Below, piece by piece: positions 34,049 through 42,757 of a stretch of 64,000 nt of DNA (positions within the stretch are counted from its first letter, which is position 1; each line of letters begins with the position of its first letter). A program made the translations under genes and the position numbers. This DNA comes from a virus, in IMG/VR virus record IMGVR_UViG_3300042889_001272, positions 171,562-235,561 of that record. The stretch is one strand, 5' to 3'. Below the pieces are notes generated by a model. It worked only from the letters and a program-made list of their open reading frames with translations. It did not search any database and had not been told where the DNA came from.

Positions 34049-36237
34049 TAGGGCCACGGTCCTCGTTGTTTTCTAAGGACTTGTGTTATATCACCCGTTA
34101 AAGCATTTGCTTTAATAACAGAATTAGTCGAAAAACTTAAACCAGGTAAAGCAGTTCCGGTTTGTGCAAGATAGCTACTACCAAGGGCAAATGCCTGCTG
34201 TGGAGTTACTGCATTGCCAGTTTGTTTATTAAGCTGTCCTTTTCGTAGCAACTCAGTGGACTGTGTAAATCCTTGATTGATAACTTGCTCTTCTGAGGCA
34301 ATTCTGCCATAGCTATTATTTGCCATCATTGCAGACTCTTGTATTCTTCTTGGACGATCTCTTTCATCTGCGGCGATAAAGCTGGCAGCTCTATCCCACT
34401 CACCGTTCTTATACATACTAGTTAAATCAATCTTTTCGCCTTTGACATAAGCATAACTAGCATCGCCTGTTTGATTTTGATAACTTACTAAACTGTCAAA
34501 TGCATTTTGTGGAAGTTTACTCACACCTGCGCCTGCTAACATTTTTTTAACGTTTGCTTCATTCTTTGCTAAATCGGTGGCAAATAATTGATTTGCTTTG
34601 TCTGGTGTTACACCTTTAGTAAAAATTTCTGGGTCACTTGATTTTGAAGTCATCGTATCAAGTACTTTAGTACCTTGCTGTTCATTTTGTGCCTTAGCTA
34701 CACTACCGTCTGTTAATACCCCTGACAACGCATTGCGTTCTGCTTCTGCATTTTGTCTGTTCAATCTTGCAGTTTCTGCATCCGTTTGAGTCGAACCTGA
34801 TGCAGGGGTGTCTGCTACTTTACTAGCGAAGCCTGCACTCTGACCTTTACCGTCGTCGTGATTAACCGGAGAATATCCATTGTTTTCTTTTATCTTTGAC
34901 TGTGCTTGATCGCTGGTAGTTACATTATCTACATCAACTTCTACTACTTCAACATTTGCTTTTGCGATAGGCGCACCTTGCTCATTATCTTTTGGTTGGC
35001 GAGGTGTTTGACTCGGCGCAGGATCTTTTTGCATTTGTTGATTTCCAATGCCTACAGGATTTATACTACTGCTATGTCCGAACCAAGGTTCGTGTTCTGG
35101 TACTGTTGAGCATATACTTTCAGTAACCCCTTGATTGACTATCAATGAGTTTAGTACTAAAGGATCAGTTTCACTAGCAGTCGGACCGTTCATGTGTATA
35201 ACACCGGCAGTTTCATAGTGTCCTATCGAACTACTAATGTTACTAGACATCAAACTTGTTATAGTTGTATCCAGTCCTGCTCTTGTTCTTACGTTACCGA
35301 TTGCTTCTCCGTGTATGTCTGCTCCTGCTTTGATATTAACATTCATCCCAGCTTCTATGTTCACATCTTTATCAGCATAAAGATTTAAATTTTCCTGTGT
35401 ATGAATACTAATGTCTTTACTACCATAGACGTGTACTCTGCCGTCGGCACTGAGTTCCATCCAGCTTTCGCCAGCTTTACTGATGATATAAACGTGTCCA
35501 CTGGTATCATCTAATAATAGTTGAGTGCCGCTGGTAGTACGAAGTCTGATCAATTTACTATTACCGTCTTTGTCTCCGTCATCCATGACAAATTGATGTT
35601 GCCCTGGTGTTAATATTCCTAATACCTTGCTCGGTGTTTCTCTAGTCACACTGCTGGTAGTTACTCCTCGAATAGTGTCGCCTTCGAGTCCTTGTTGCTT
35701 GAGAGCATTACTCATTGGTTTGTGCTCTACATATTTTTCTAAATCAGGATCAGAGTCTTTTCTATTCTTTGGAGCAGCTGGTTTATTTTCTCCTGTTAAT
35801 GTATTTTTATAAGGAATTCCAGGAATACTAACTTGTGTGCCTCGTTGAAATAAACAGGCAAACCAAAAACCTTTATCTAACTTTCCGGCTGCAAATCCAA
35901 CTAACACCCTGGCATCTAAATCCGGAGGCACTGCCCAAAAGCCATAGCTTTTAATAGTATCATCGTATTCTTTTACATTAGTACCTTGATCGTAAATGCT
36001 AGTCGATCCGCCGAATGGACTAGCATAGCTCACACCTATCCAACTAGCTTCGACATCAGGATCACCACCGAATTCTTCGATCCATACCTGTAGTCTTCCC
36101 ATGTGTTGCGGATCATCATTTTTCTTAACAACACCGACATATATACCAGGACTACTAGCAACACCTTTATTATTAGTATTGCCAGTATAGTTTTGTGGGA
36201 CTTTTTTCTGTCCGAATGGATTCATTGGACCTGTCAT
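34045..36237 (-). CDS. gp5: gp5-like baseplate hub/spike protein with truncated lysozyme lobe
   Basis: 730 residues. The N-terminal OB-fold follows the gp5 pattern: GIYVGVVKKNDDPQHMGRLQ, WIGVSYASPFGG, YGFWAVPPDLDARVLVGFA. Next is a beta-helix-like spike segment (DKDVNIEAGMNVNIKAGADI). The C-terminal region (about residues 540-640) aligns by eye with the second lobe of T4-type lysozyme: GVTPDKANQLFATDL, NAFDSLVSYQNQTG, EWDRAASFI, RPRRIQESAMM. The first lobe with the catalytic Glu, Asp and Thr is not seen. The order OB-spike-lysozyme also differs from T4 (OB-lysozyme-spike). It closes the minus-strand hub operon and overlaps the MazG gene stop. Confidence 0.8.
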   Translation of the reverse strand: MTGPMNPFGQKKVPQNYTGNTNNKGVASSPGIYVGVVKKNDDPQHMGRLQVWIEEFGGDPDVEASWIGVSYASPFGGSTSIYDQGTNVKEYDDTIKSYGFWAVPPDLDARVLVGFAAGKLDKGFWFACLFQRGTQVSIPGIPYKNTLTGENKPAAPKNRKDSDPDLEKYVEHKPMSNALKQQGLEGDTIRGVTTSSVTRETPSKVLGILTPGQHQFVMDDGDKDGNSKLIRLRTTSGTQLLLDDTSGHVYIISKAGESWMELSADGRVHVYGSKDISIHTQENLNLYADKDVNIEAGMNVNIKAGADIHGEAIGNVRTRAGLDTTITSLMSSNISSSIGHYETAGVIHMNGPTASETDPLVLNSLIVNQGVTESICSTVPEHEPWFGHSSSINPVGIGNQQMQKDPAPSQTPRQPKDNEQGAPIAKANVEVVEVDVDNVTTSDQAQSKIKENNGYSPVNHDDGKGQSAGFASKVADTPASGSTQTDAETARLNRQNAEAERNALSGVLTDGSVAKAQNEQQGTKVLDTMTSKSSDPEIFTKGVTPDKANQLFATDLAKNEANVKKMLAGAGVSKLPQNAFDSLVSYQNQTGDASYAYVKGEKIDLTSMYKNGEWDRAASFIAADERDRPRRIQESAMMANNSYGRIASEEQVINQGFTQSTELLRKGQLNKQTGNAVTPQQAFALGSSYLAQTGTALPGLSFSTNSVIKANALTGDITQVLRKQRGPWPY

Positions 36238-39165
36238 TTAAATTCTTCCTCTTTTTGATTTTTTAGTAATGTAATCACTGGCTGTTCCTTTCCAATCATT
36301 GGGTAACAATAATCTATCCTGACCTTGATTGCCATTTGACGGCACACCTATGCCAAAGTTGTAGTACTCTGTGGTTGCCTTAACACCATCATTGAATGTT
36401 TCGTACTTATTATAAGTTCCAGTTTTGACATCGAATCCTAGACCACTAGGATTATTAACGGCGGCTGGGCCTGGACGCTGAGTATTATTACGTTTCCAAT
36501 CTTCTAATCCTCCGCTGCCACTTTTTTGTAGTGCTTCTGCTGTCAGTGTTTCTGCTGGGTACGGTTTATAATTGGAAATGCCTGCATCAGCATATGCTTC
36601 TGCTGATAACTTATTAGTATATTCAAAGTGAGCTTTAGTTTCTGCGATATACTGCTCTTTTGCCTTTGAGTATGCCATGTCTTTAGTTACTTGTGGCGGC
36701 GTTTCTGTTAAGGATTGTGCATTTACAACCGGGTCATTTACAACTGGGGGTGGATTATTTGCAATTTTTTCTCTATAACGATTTAAAGCAGTTAGTACAG
36801 GCCCAGACGAGTTGTTAGCATCACCGCGAACAACACCAGCGGCTCCCATACCTTCTTTACCGGATAAATTATCTCTGGCAGCATCGCCATTTCGTTCTCG
36901 TTTTGCCTGTTCTCTTAATTCGGCAACTTTGTCTGCTTCCCTTACATCACTGTTTATTGCACTTGTCATAAACTGTTCAAATGTAACTTCACCTACTACT
37001 CCCTTGGGCAGTATATAACTAGGTATAGTAAGATCTTTTCTTGCTTTTAATTTCTGAGTCCACTTACCTTCTTTAAAACTATTTGTCACTGACCAAACTT
37101 GGTAGATTCCAAGAATTTGATCTGTGGTATTAAACAGCATTGTGTCATTGCTGTCCCAGTCTGTCGTAGGAGCTTGACTATTAAAATAAAATAAGTTGGC
37201 ACCTTTATAAAATTGTGCTTGGCCATAGTCGCCCCATGCATTGACCCTTGTTCCCCAGTCTGGATCTAAACTTGGCATTTTGTCTTCGATCAATGTTTTA
37301 ATTTGTTCGTCATTGCTACTGGAAAACTCTATTTTGTCTAACTGGTCTTTACCCACTAACATAGCGTTGGGCATTCCTAACCAATAAGGATCTGCTATTA
37401 TTTCCAACTCCATGTCGATCAAATCTCTCGGCGCTAACAACACAGTAAAGATTTTTTCCATGAGCTTTTCGTTTTCTGCTTTTGCAATATCTATGTCTTC
37501 TCCGATTACATCTGGTTCCATTCTAGGTCTTAGACTAGAATAATTAACAGATAAAATTTCATTGTAAATTTTCTTAAAGTCCACGTCTTCTGCAAACTTT
37601 GGAGCCATTGTTTCTAATAACTCAGTTCTGTTATTAATGGAATTGGTAGGCAGTCCAGCTTTTTCTTTTGCTCTCAACACATTTTCTTTTTCAAGTATGG
37701 CTGCATTGATTGTTTGTATGTATTGTTCTAATGCTGCCTTTCTTGCTTTGTTTGAACCTTTTCTGTTTATTTCAGCAGAAGCTACTATTGCACTTTGTTG
37801 TAGTTCCTTAAGTTCTTTTCTAGCAACACCATTTTTGTCATTTTGAACATAAGGAGTAACATCTTTTCTATAGTTTTGTACATTCATTGCTCCTGGTCCG
37901 GTGGTTCCTCGATCTGTCCATATCACTGGAAAACTAGGCAAACTATAACTTTGATTAAACTGTAGATCTACTTTAATAATATCTGTACTCAAGCCGGTGT
38001 AGTTATGATAATACACTTTTCGCAGTAATCCTTCTTGAATATAATATCTCAGCTTGCTAATAACTTTGTCTTTGCTTGATTGTCTATTCAATAAATCAAG
38101 TTCGTCAGGATACTGATACATGTTTGGTTGATCAGCCAAGAATATTAAAAAGACATGTTTAACTGCGTAACGTCCTCGAATATAGTCAAAGTTTTTATTA
38201 ACAGTATAGGTTTCGATTCTAAAAAATTGATATGGTTTACCCATGTTATCTTCAATGATTTTTTTATTAGCTTCACTGCTGCCGCTGGCGCCCTGCTTTT
38301 GTCCTTCTTTTTTGCCGGGCATTAAATCGGAAACTTCTTTAGTACTCATTAACACTCTATTAATCCAAGAAATAATAGTTGTGCCCGGACGAGCAGTAAT
38401 ATCCCATTTTTGTTTTCCTATTCCAAAGCGAGATAAAAAAGATTCCTTTACTGCCGGATCTGCTTTGCCTTTACTTGTAAACGTAAAATTTTCCACGTCG
38501 GGCTGTACAAGGAAATGGTACTCGTCGTGAAATGGATCTGTTTCGGCAGGGTGTGCTCCGCCACCATTACCTCCGGTGCCTGCTTTTTGTCGTGCTTCAG
38601 CGTATCTGAATTCTTTGTTTTCTAATTCAATGCTAAGTTGTTCGAAGAATTCTTTGACATTCTCTACTTGAATCTTAGTAGTATCTTTAATTGGCTGTAC
38701 CAAATCCGTTTGACTGTGATGATTTGCATGAATGAACTTTAATACATACTCACTGCCTTTTTCACTGACACTGCTTTTAACGTCTGTGCTTATCAACATA
38801 ATAGGCCAAACGTATTTAAAAGGACTGTCTATGCCAGTTTCGCTGATAAAATCTTCAGCAAGTATTTCTATCTCTAACAAGAATCTTGCATCTAAATGAT
38901 TATCACAGCCTACTTCAAAAGCGGCAGCTCTTATATAATCAAAGAATGTAAAACCCATGGGTTCGAAGATTTTTAAATCTCCGTAGCCATTGTATGCTAC
39001 ACTTGTTTGGAAGTTAGGACTTACTAAGTTATCCCAATTAATTTCCCCCATGACAAATCTACCAGTGGCCGCAGTTTCTGAAATAACTACACCTAACCTA
39101 GGATCTAATTTGTTTACGTTTTGTGGATTAACAATGGTTAATCTCGAATAATATGTATGTGCCAT
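36238..39165 (-). CDS. Large baseplate hub-like protein (gp27 position)
   Basis: 975 residues directly upstream of gp5, where a gp27-type hub protein would be expected. The N-terminal 170 residues (RLTIVNPQNVNKLDPRLGVV, MGFTFFDYIRAAAFEVGCDN, FLLEIEILAEDF, WPIMLISTDVKSSVSEKGSEY) have the beta-barrel character of hub and tube-like proteins. The middle is helical and charged, and the last 80 residues (PSGLGFDVKTGTYNKYETF, ATTEYYNFGIG) look like a separate small domain. T4 gp27 is only 391 residues. Starts on an ATG overlapping the M23 gene stop by 1 nt. gp27 is proposed from position and partial pattern, not proven. Confidence 0.55.
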   Translation of the reverse strand: MAHTYYSRLTIVNPQNVNKLDPRLGVVISETAATGRFVMGEINWDNLVSPNFQTSVAYNGYGDLKIFEPMGFTFFDYIRAAAFEVGCDNHLDARFLLEIEILAEDFISETGIDSPFKYVWPIMLISTDVKSSVSEKGSEYVLKFIHANHHSQTDLVQPIKDTTKIQVENVKEFFEQLSIELENKEFRYAEARQKAGTGGNGGGAHPAETDPFHDEYHFLVQPDVENFTFTSKGKADPAVKESFLSRFGIGKQKWDITARPGTTIISWINRVLMSTKEVSDLMPGKKEGQKQGASGSSEANKKIIEDNMGKPYQFFRIETYTVNKNFDYIRGRYAVKHVFLIFLADQPNMYQYPDELDLLNRQSSKDKVISKLRYYIQEGLLRKVYYHNYTGLSTDIIKVDLQFNQSYSLPSFPVIWTDRGTTGPGAMNVQNYRKDVTPYVQNDKNGVARKELKELQQSAIVASAEINRKGSNKARKAALEQYIQTINAAILEKENVLRAKEKAGLPTNSINNRTELLETMAPKFAEDVDFKKIYNEILSVNYSSLRPRMEPDVIGEDIDIAKAENEKLMEKIFTVLLAPRDLIDMELEIIADPYWLGMPNAMLVGKDQLDKIEFSSSNDEQIKTLIEDKMPSLDPDWGTRVNAWGDYGQAQFYKGANLFYFNSQAPTTDWDSNDTMLFNTTDQILGIYQVWSVTNSFKEGKWTQKLKARKDLTIPSYILPKGVVGEVTFEQFMTSAINSDVREADKVAELREQAKRERNGDAARDNLSGKEGMGAAGVVRGDANNSSGPVLTALNRYREKIANNPPPVVNDPVVNAQSLTETPPQVTKDMAYSKAKEQYIAETKAHFEYTNKLSAEAYADAGISNYKPYPAETLTAEALQKSGSGGLEDWKRNNTQRPGPAAVNNPSGLGFDVKTGTYNKYETFNDGVKATTEYYNFGIGVPSNGNQGQDRLLLPNDWKGTASDYITKKSKRGRI

Positions 39166-39788
39166 TACTTGTCGCCTAATTTCAATAAAGGATTTATTAA
39201 TATACCAACATCCGATTTTGTTGGTCGAGGTCTTTTAGTACCACCCGGCCCTGTTTTATTTTTTTCTTGTTCGTTTTTCTTAACGGCATCGTTGATAACC
39301 GAATCATCTGGCGCAGTAGGTTTAGTAGTAGGTTTCCCGGGTCTGTTTTTTTCAACTTTTGCTGTGCTTGTCAATAAATCTCCGGAGCCTTTTTCAAAAG
39401 TAGCAATTCCTGCATCGTTCTTTGGATCAATGGGAACTCCATTTTTTCTAACTTCGTAATGAACGTGTGGTTGTTCATTGGCGCCAGTTGCCCCGCTATA
39501 TCCTATCAATGATCCGGATGGTATTGTTTGACCAACTTTATAGCCTCCGGGATTGTTATCATCTAAGTGTCCGAACACATATTCTTTACTAGGATCATTG
39601 GGGTCTTTTACATATAATGCTTTGCCATATCCCAATTTTCCAGTGTCAATTACCCTAGATACTTTTAAATCTTGATTAGCATATATCGGACTGCCTACTC
39701 CTGCGCGAAGGTCGATACCTTTGTGATCGCCACTGCACGTCGGGCAAGGTGGTTTTCTTTTTCCAAAACCGGATGTAATCACTGCCAT
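39165..39788 (-). CDS. M23 family peptidoglycan endopeptidase (tail-associated)
   Basis: 207 residues. The lysostaphin-type M23 zinc motif is complete: His22-x3-Asp26 (HKGID), then His74, and His108-x-His110 (PHVHYE). The N-terminus TSGFGKRKPP matches the usual ITSxFGxR start of the domain. A Pro/Lys-rich tail follows (KKNEQEKNKTGPGGTKRPRP). There is no signal peptide, so it acts from the virion or lysate, not by export. It sits in the hub operon and probably cuts peptide cross-links during entry, complementing or replacing a lysozyme. Stop and start overlap the neighbours by 1 nt each. Confidence 0.88.
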   Translation of the reverse strand: MAVITSGFGKRKPPCPTCSGDHKGIDLRAGVGSPIYANQDLKVSRVIDTGKLGYGKALYVKDPNDPSKEYVFGHLDDNNPGGYKVGQTIPSGSLIGYSGATGANEQPHVHYEVRKNGVPIDPKNDAGIATFEKGSGDLLTSTAKVEKNRPGKPTTKPTAPDDSVINDAVKKNEQEKNKTGPGGTKRPRPTKSDVGILINPLLKLGDK

Positions 39789-40111
39789 TAGTTAACTCCT
39801 GCGAGTTTTTCTAACAATGCCATATCCCTGGGAACTAAAACTGTTAGTCCTGCTGTAAAATCCCATATAGGATCTTTAATCAAATCTGCATTAGCCAACG
39901 CAATCATCCACCAATATCTACTAGACCCGTATTGTTGGTAACTGAATAAATCTATTCTGTTTTCACATTCTGTAGGTACCACTACGTAGTCACCATTAAC
40001 AGTAGACATTACTGGAAGTTTAGCTACATCTAAATAAAAACTTCGATATCGACTGTCACGTAGATAACTTTTTGTATCATACATCGTTCCAGAAAAATTA
40101 TTTACTGCCAT
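39788..40111 (-). CDS. gp53: gp53-like baseplate wedge protein
   Basis: 107 residues. The clause RIDLFSYQQYGSSRYWWMIALANADLIKDP with an ending ...TVLVP matches the LysM-like pattern shared by T4 gp53 and phage tail protein X: an aromatic YYG..RYWW..A.AN core followed by G..L.VP. Shorter than T4 gp53 (196 aa), so probably only the core domain. gp53 clips the gp6/gp7/gp25 wedge core. It lies in the hub operon beside the M23 gene. Confidence 0.6.
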   Translation of the reverse strand: MAVNNFSGTMYDTKSYLRDSRYRSFYLDVAKLPVMSTVNGDYVVVPTECENRIDLFSYQQYGSSRYWWMIALANADLIKDPIWDFTAGLTVLVPRDMALLEKLAGVN

Positions 40112-40113
40112 GA

Positions 40114-40776
40114 TTAAATGTATCCTTGACTGTTTAACTTACCAGCGGCAAAATCTTCTAAATTAAAAGTATTAACAGTTTTATATAAATTCTGTTGCAC
40201 TAACAATCCAATGCTTATTGTAAAAAACACAGGGAGATAAATCTCTTTTTGTCGACTAGCAGTAACAACTATTTCCGGAACTTCACCTTCAGGAATGGCA
40301 TTTGTTGGTACATTATTTTTTCTAACAGATTCAATGTCTTTATATATATCACTGCTTGGATCTATTTTGCCTTTAACATAATCTACATCTTCGGGAAATG
40401 TCATATTAAATTTACTGATGACCACAGGGATGTTATCAAATACTTGATTACCATAGGCAAAGAATCGTAGTATTCTCGGAGGTAGGCCGCGCAGTGGATC
40501 GGTTCTGCCATAATTCATTTTTGTATATGTACGCAAGAATCTCAACGCATACACACTTAAATTGAAATGTTCGCTGGTATGGGCACTGAACTTGCAGGTC
40601 ATATTGATACTGGGATTTTCGGTTCTTCCATAACCATATGTTTGATAGTTGGTATGGCTCATAGCATAACTATCATATTTGACTTCTTGCCCGTATTCAA
40701 TCTGAGGTGTATACGGGAAATCCAATTTCTTAAGATTTCCCACAGGGTTTCTTGGTTGTAGATATACTGTACTCAT
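40114..40776 (-). CDS. Baseplate/tail structural protein, first gene of the hub operon
   Basis: 220 residues, beta-rich. Landmarks: LDFPYTPQIEYGQEVKY, an INMTCKFSAHTSEHFNL strand pair, and PPRILRFFAYGNQVFDNIPV then FNMTFPEDVDYV. These recur in T4-like marine phage structural proteins of uncertain place. A tube-cap or gp48/gp54-type role is possible. The TATAAATA core ends 5 nt before the ATG, leaving almost no leader. Confidence 0.55.
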   Translation of the reverse strand: MSTVYLQPRNPVGNLKKLDFPYTPQIEYGQEVKYDSYAMSHTNYQTYGYGRTENPSINMTCKFSAHTSEHFNLSVYALRFLRTYTKMNYGRTDPLRGLPPRILRFFAYGNQVFDNIPVVISKFNMTFPEDVDYVKGKIDPSSDIYKDIESVRKNNVPTNAIPEGEVPEIVVTASRQKEIYLPVFFTISIGLLVQQNLYKTVNTFNLEDFAAGKLNSQGYI

Positions 40777-40781
40777 ATCAT

Positions 40782-40789
40782 TATTTATA
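40782..40789 (-). promoter_or_regulatory. T4-late-type promoter for the hub operon
   Basis: Minus strand TATAAATA, exact T4 late core, 5 nt before the ATG at 40776. It shares an 80-bp divergent region with the gp55 promoter. Confidence 0.65.
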
Positions 40790-40820
40790 GTGAAATAATG
40801 TATAGTTTTAATGAAAAGAC

Positions 40821-40850
40821 TTGACAGCAGTAATAAAAATGTGTTATTAT
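40821..40850 (+). promoter_or_regulatory. Sigma70-type promoter for gp55
   Basis: TTGACA (40821-40826), 18 nt, TATTAT (40845-40850). The ATG of gp55 begins 6 nt after the -10 box, so the expected transcript would start at or beside the ATG. Confidence 0.6.
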
Positions 40851-40856
40851 TAGTCT

Positions 40857-41729
40857 ATGGCAACATCACAAGCAAACCCACTAGCAAAACAGTACTTGAC
40901 CAACAAGGAACTACTTAAAGAAATTCATTTAAGTAAAAATCAATATAGCAGTTATTCTAAATCAGAATATTCTGACTACGATTTAATTCTACCCAGCGTA
41001 GATAAGATTAATATCAGAACTATTGCTGATGCTAAACGAACCAAGGCACTACGTCTTAGTCATTTAGCACTGACAGAAGCTCAAACAATTAATTCAAAAG
41101 CTAAACTAGCAGAAGTTGAAATTGACTATAAAAAAGTTCTTAAAACAGATGTCGTGTTTAGAATTATGACACACGATCATATACCTCTTGAACCTGGACG
41201 TAAAAAGACTCCTAAGAATCGAGGCGATCATCACAGCAAATGTAACTTTCCCCCATTCCAGCATTTTAAATTCAGCACAGAAGATGGCGCAGGTAAAGAT
41301 GATTTAATCTGCGTAGGCAAGAGTCACTGGAAAGGTGATATGGACACTGGTGCATTTAATTTAGAAGGCAGTATAACAAAAAAACTAGCCAAGAGTTACA
41401 TGTTACTCTGCGAACGCTACAGTATGCGCTTCAACTGGCGTGGTTATACTTACGTAGACGAAATGCGCTCACAAGCATTGCTACAATTATCACAGATAGG
41501 ACTACAATTCGATGAATCAAAATCGCAGAACCCTTTTGCGTATTATACTGCCGCTATTGACAACAGTTTCACTCGCATCCTTAATATTGAAAAGAAAAAC
41601 CAAATGATTCGAGACGACTTGTTAATTCAAACAGGTAGCAGTCCCAGTTTCACTAGACAATTCGAACATGAAACAATGATGCGTGACGAACGCGAACGTA
41701 TCGCTAATCTTAAAACAGAGGATTTCTAA
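40857..41729 (+). CDS. gp55: Late-transcription sigma factor gp55-like
   Basis: 290 residues, longer than T4 gp55 (185). The region RYSMRFNWRGYTYVDEM, then SQALLQLSQIGLQFD, NPFAYYTAAIDNSFTRILN and NQMIRDDLL is the sigma-2-like core of gp55, the factor that directs host RNA polymerase to TATAAATA late promoters. An N-terminal extension of about 130 residues includes a charged clause (EPGRKKTPKNRGDHHSKCNFPP) and is family-variable. It is first in an operon with gp47 and gp46. The start has no ribosome site and stands 6 nt after the -10 box. Confidence 0.9.
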   Translation: MATSQANPLAKQYLTNKELLKEIHLSKNQYSSYSKSEYSDYDLILPSVDKINIRTIADAKRTKALRLSHLALTEAQTINSKAKLAEVEIDYKKVLKTDVVFRIMTHDHIPLEPGRKKTPKNRGDHHSKCNFPPFQHFKFSTEDGAGKDDLICVGKSHWKGDMDTGAFNLEGSITKKLAKSYMLLCERYSMRFNWRGYTYVDEMRSQALLQLSQIGLQFDESKSQNPFAYYTAAIDNSFTRILNIEKKNQMIRDDLLIQTGSSPSFTRQFEHETMMRDERERIANLKTEDF

Positions 41730-42748
41730 TGGCAGATATGTTTAAGAAGGCGGCAGTCTTTACAGACATTCACTTTGGCATGAGACAAAACAGCAAAGCC
41801 CATAACGACGATTGTTTGAGTTTTGTCAAATGGTTCTGTGCCGAAGCAAAAAAGCAGGATTGTGACACGGCAATCTTTATGGGCGACTGGCATCACCATC
41901 GTGCCACAGTCAATGTCAGTACATTGAACTATACTGTCGAAGCCATTGATTATATCAGCAAACACTTTGAGCGTTTCTTTTTTATTGCTGGCAATCACGA
42001 TTTATATTATCGTGAGAAACGTGACTTAACAAGTATTCCATTTATCAAAAATCAAAAAAACGTAGTTTTGGTAAATGACATTTACACAGAAGGAGACGTC
42101 AGTCTTGTTCCGTGGTTAGTTGGCGAAGAATGGACCGGCATGAAGAGATTACAAAGTCGTTATGTATTTGGACATTTCGAACTTCCTAATTTTAAAATGA
42201 ATGCCAATGTTGCAATGCCGGATCACGGTGGATTGAATCGTGGGCATTTCCCTAATCAAGAAAAGGTCTTTTCTGGACACTTCCACATGAGACAGCACAG
42301 TGGCAATGTCAGCTACATCGGCAATGCCTTTCCACACAACTATGCTGATGCCTGGGATGATGACCGGGGTATGATGATTCTCGAGCATGGTGGACAGCCC
42401 AAGTATATTGCTTGGCCAGATGCTCCAAAATTCAAAACTATTGATCTTACAAGATTAATCGATGATCCTACAAAGTACATGGATGCCAATTCATTCCTGC
42501 GTGTTACCTGCGATGCTGACATTAGTTTTGAAGAAGCAAACTTCTTAAAAGAAAGTTGGCAAGAAGAATACAAGCTACGTGAGATTAGTTTGATTCCTGC
42601 AAAACGAGAAGAACATGCACAGGATTGGAGTGGAGACGTACATTTTGAATCCGTGGATCAAATCGTTGTACAACAACTTACAGCCATCGAAAGTGAAGTC
42701 GTAGATCGCCAAACACTGATTGACATCTACAACGGACTTCACGTATAA
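41729..42748 (+). CDS. gp47: Recombination endonuclease subunit gp47 (Mre11-like)
   Basis: 339 residues, equal in size to T4 gp47. Calcineurin-like phosphoesterase motifs are in order: VFTDIHFG (DxH), IFMGDWHHH (GDxH), IAGNHDLYY (GNHD), then VFSGHFHMRQ (GHxH). With gp46 it forms the Mre11-Rad50-type complex that resects DNA ends for recombination-dependent replication. Its ATG shares a base with the gp55 stop (TAATG), and gp46 follows after 9 nt. Confidence 0.93.
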   Translation: MADMFKKAAVFTDIHFGMRQNSKAHNDDCLSFVKWFCAEAKKQDCDTAIFMGDWHHHRATVNVSTLNYTVEAIDYISKHFERFFFIAGNHDLYYREKRDLTSIPFIKNQKNVVLVNDIYTEGDVSLVPWLVGEEWTGMKRLQSRYVFGHFELPNFKMNANVAMPDHGGLNRGHFPNQEKVFSGHFHMRQHSGNVSYIGNAFPHNYADAWDDDRGMMILEHGGQPKYIAWPDAPKFKTIDLTRLIDDPTKYMDANSFLRVTCDADISFEEANFLKESWQEEYKLREISLIPAKREEHAQDWSGDVHFESVDQIVVQQLTAIESEVVDRQTLIDIYNGLHV

Positions 42749-42757
42749 TATACATTC

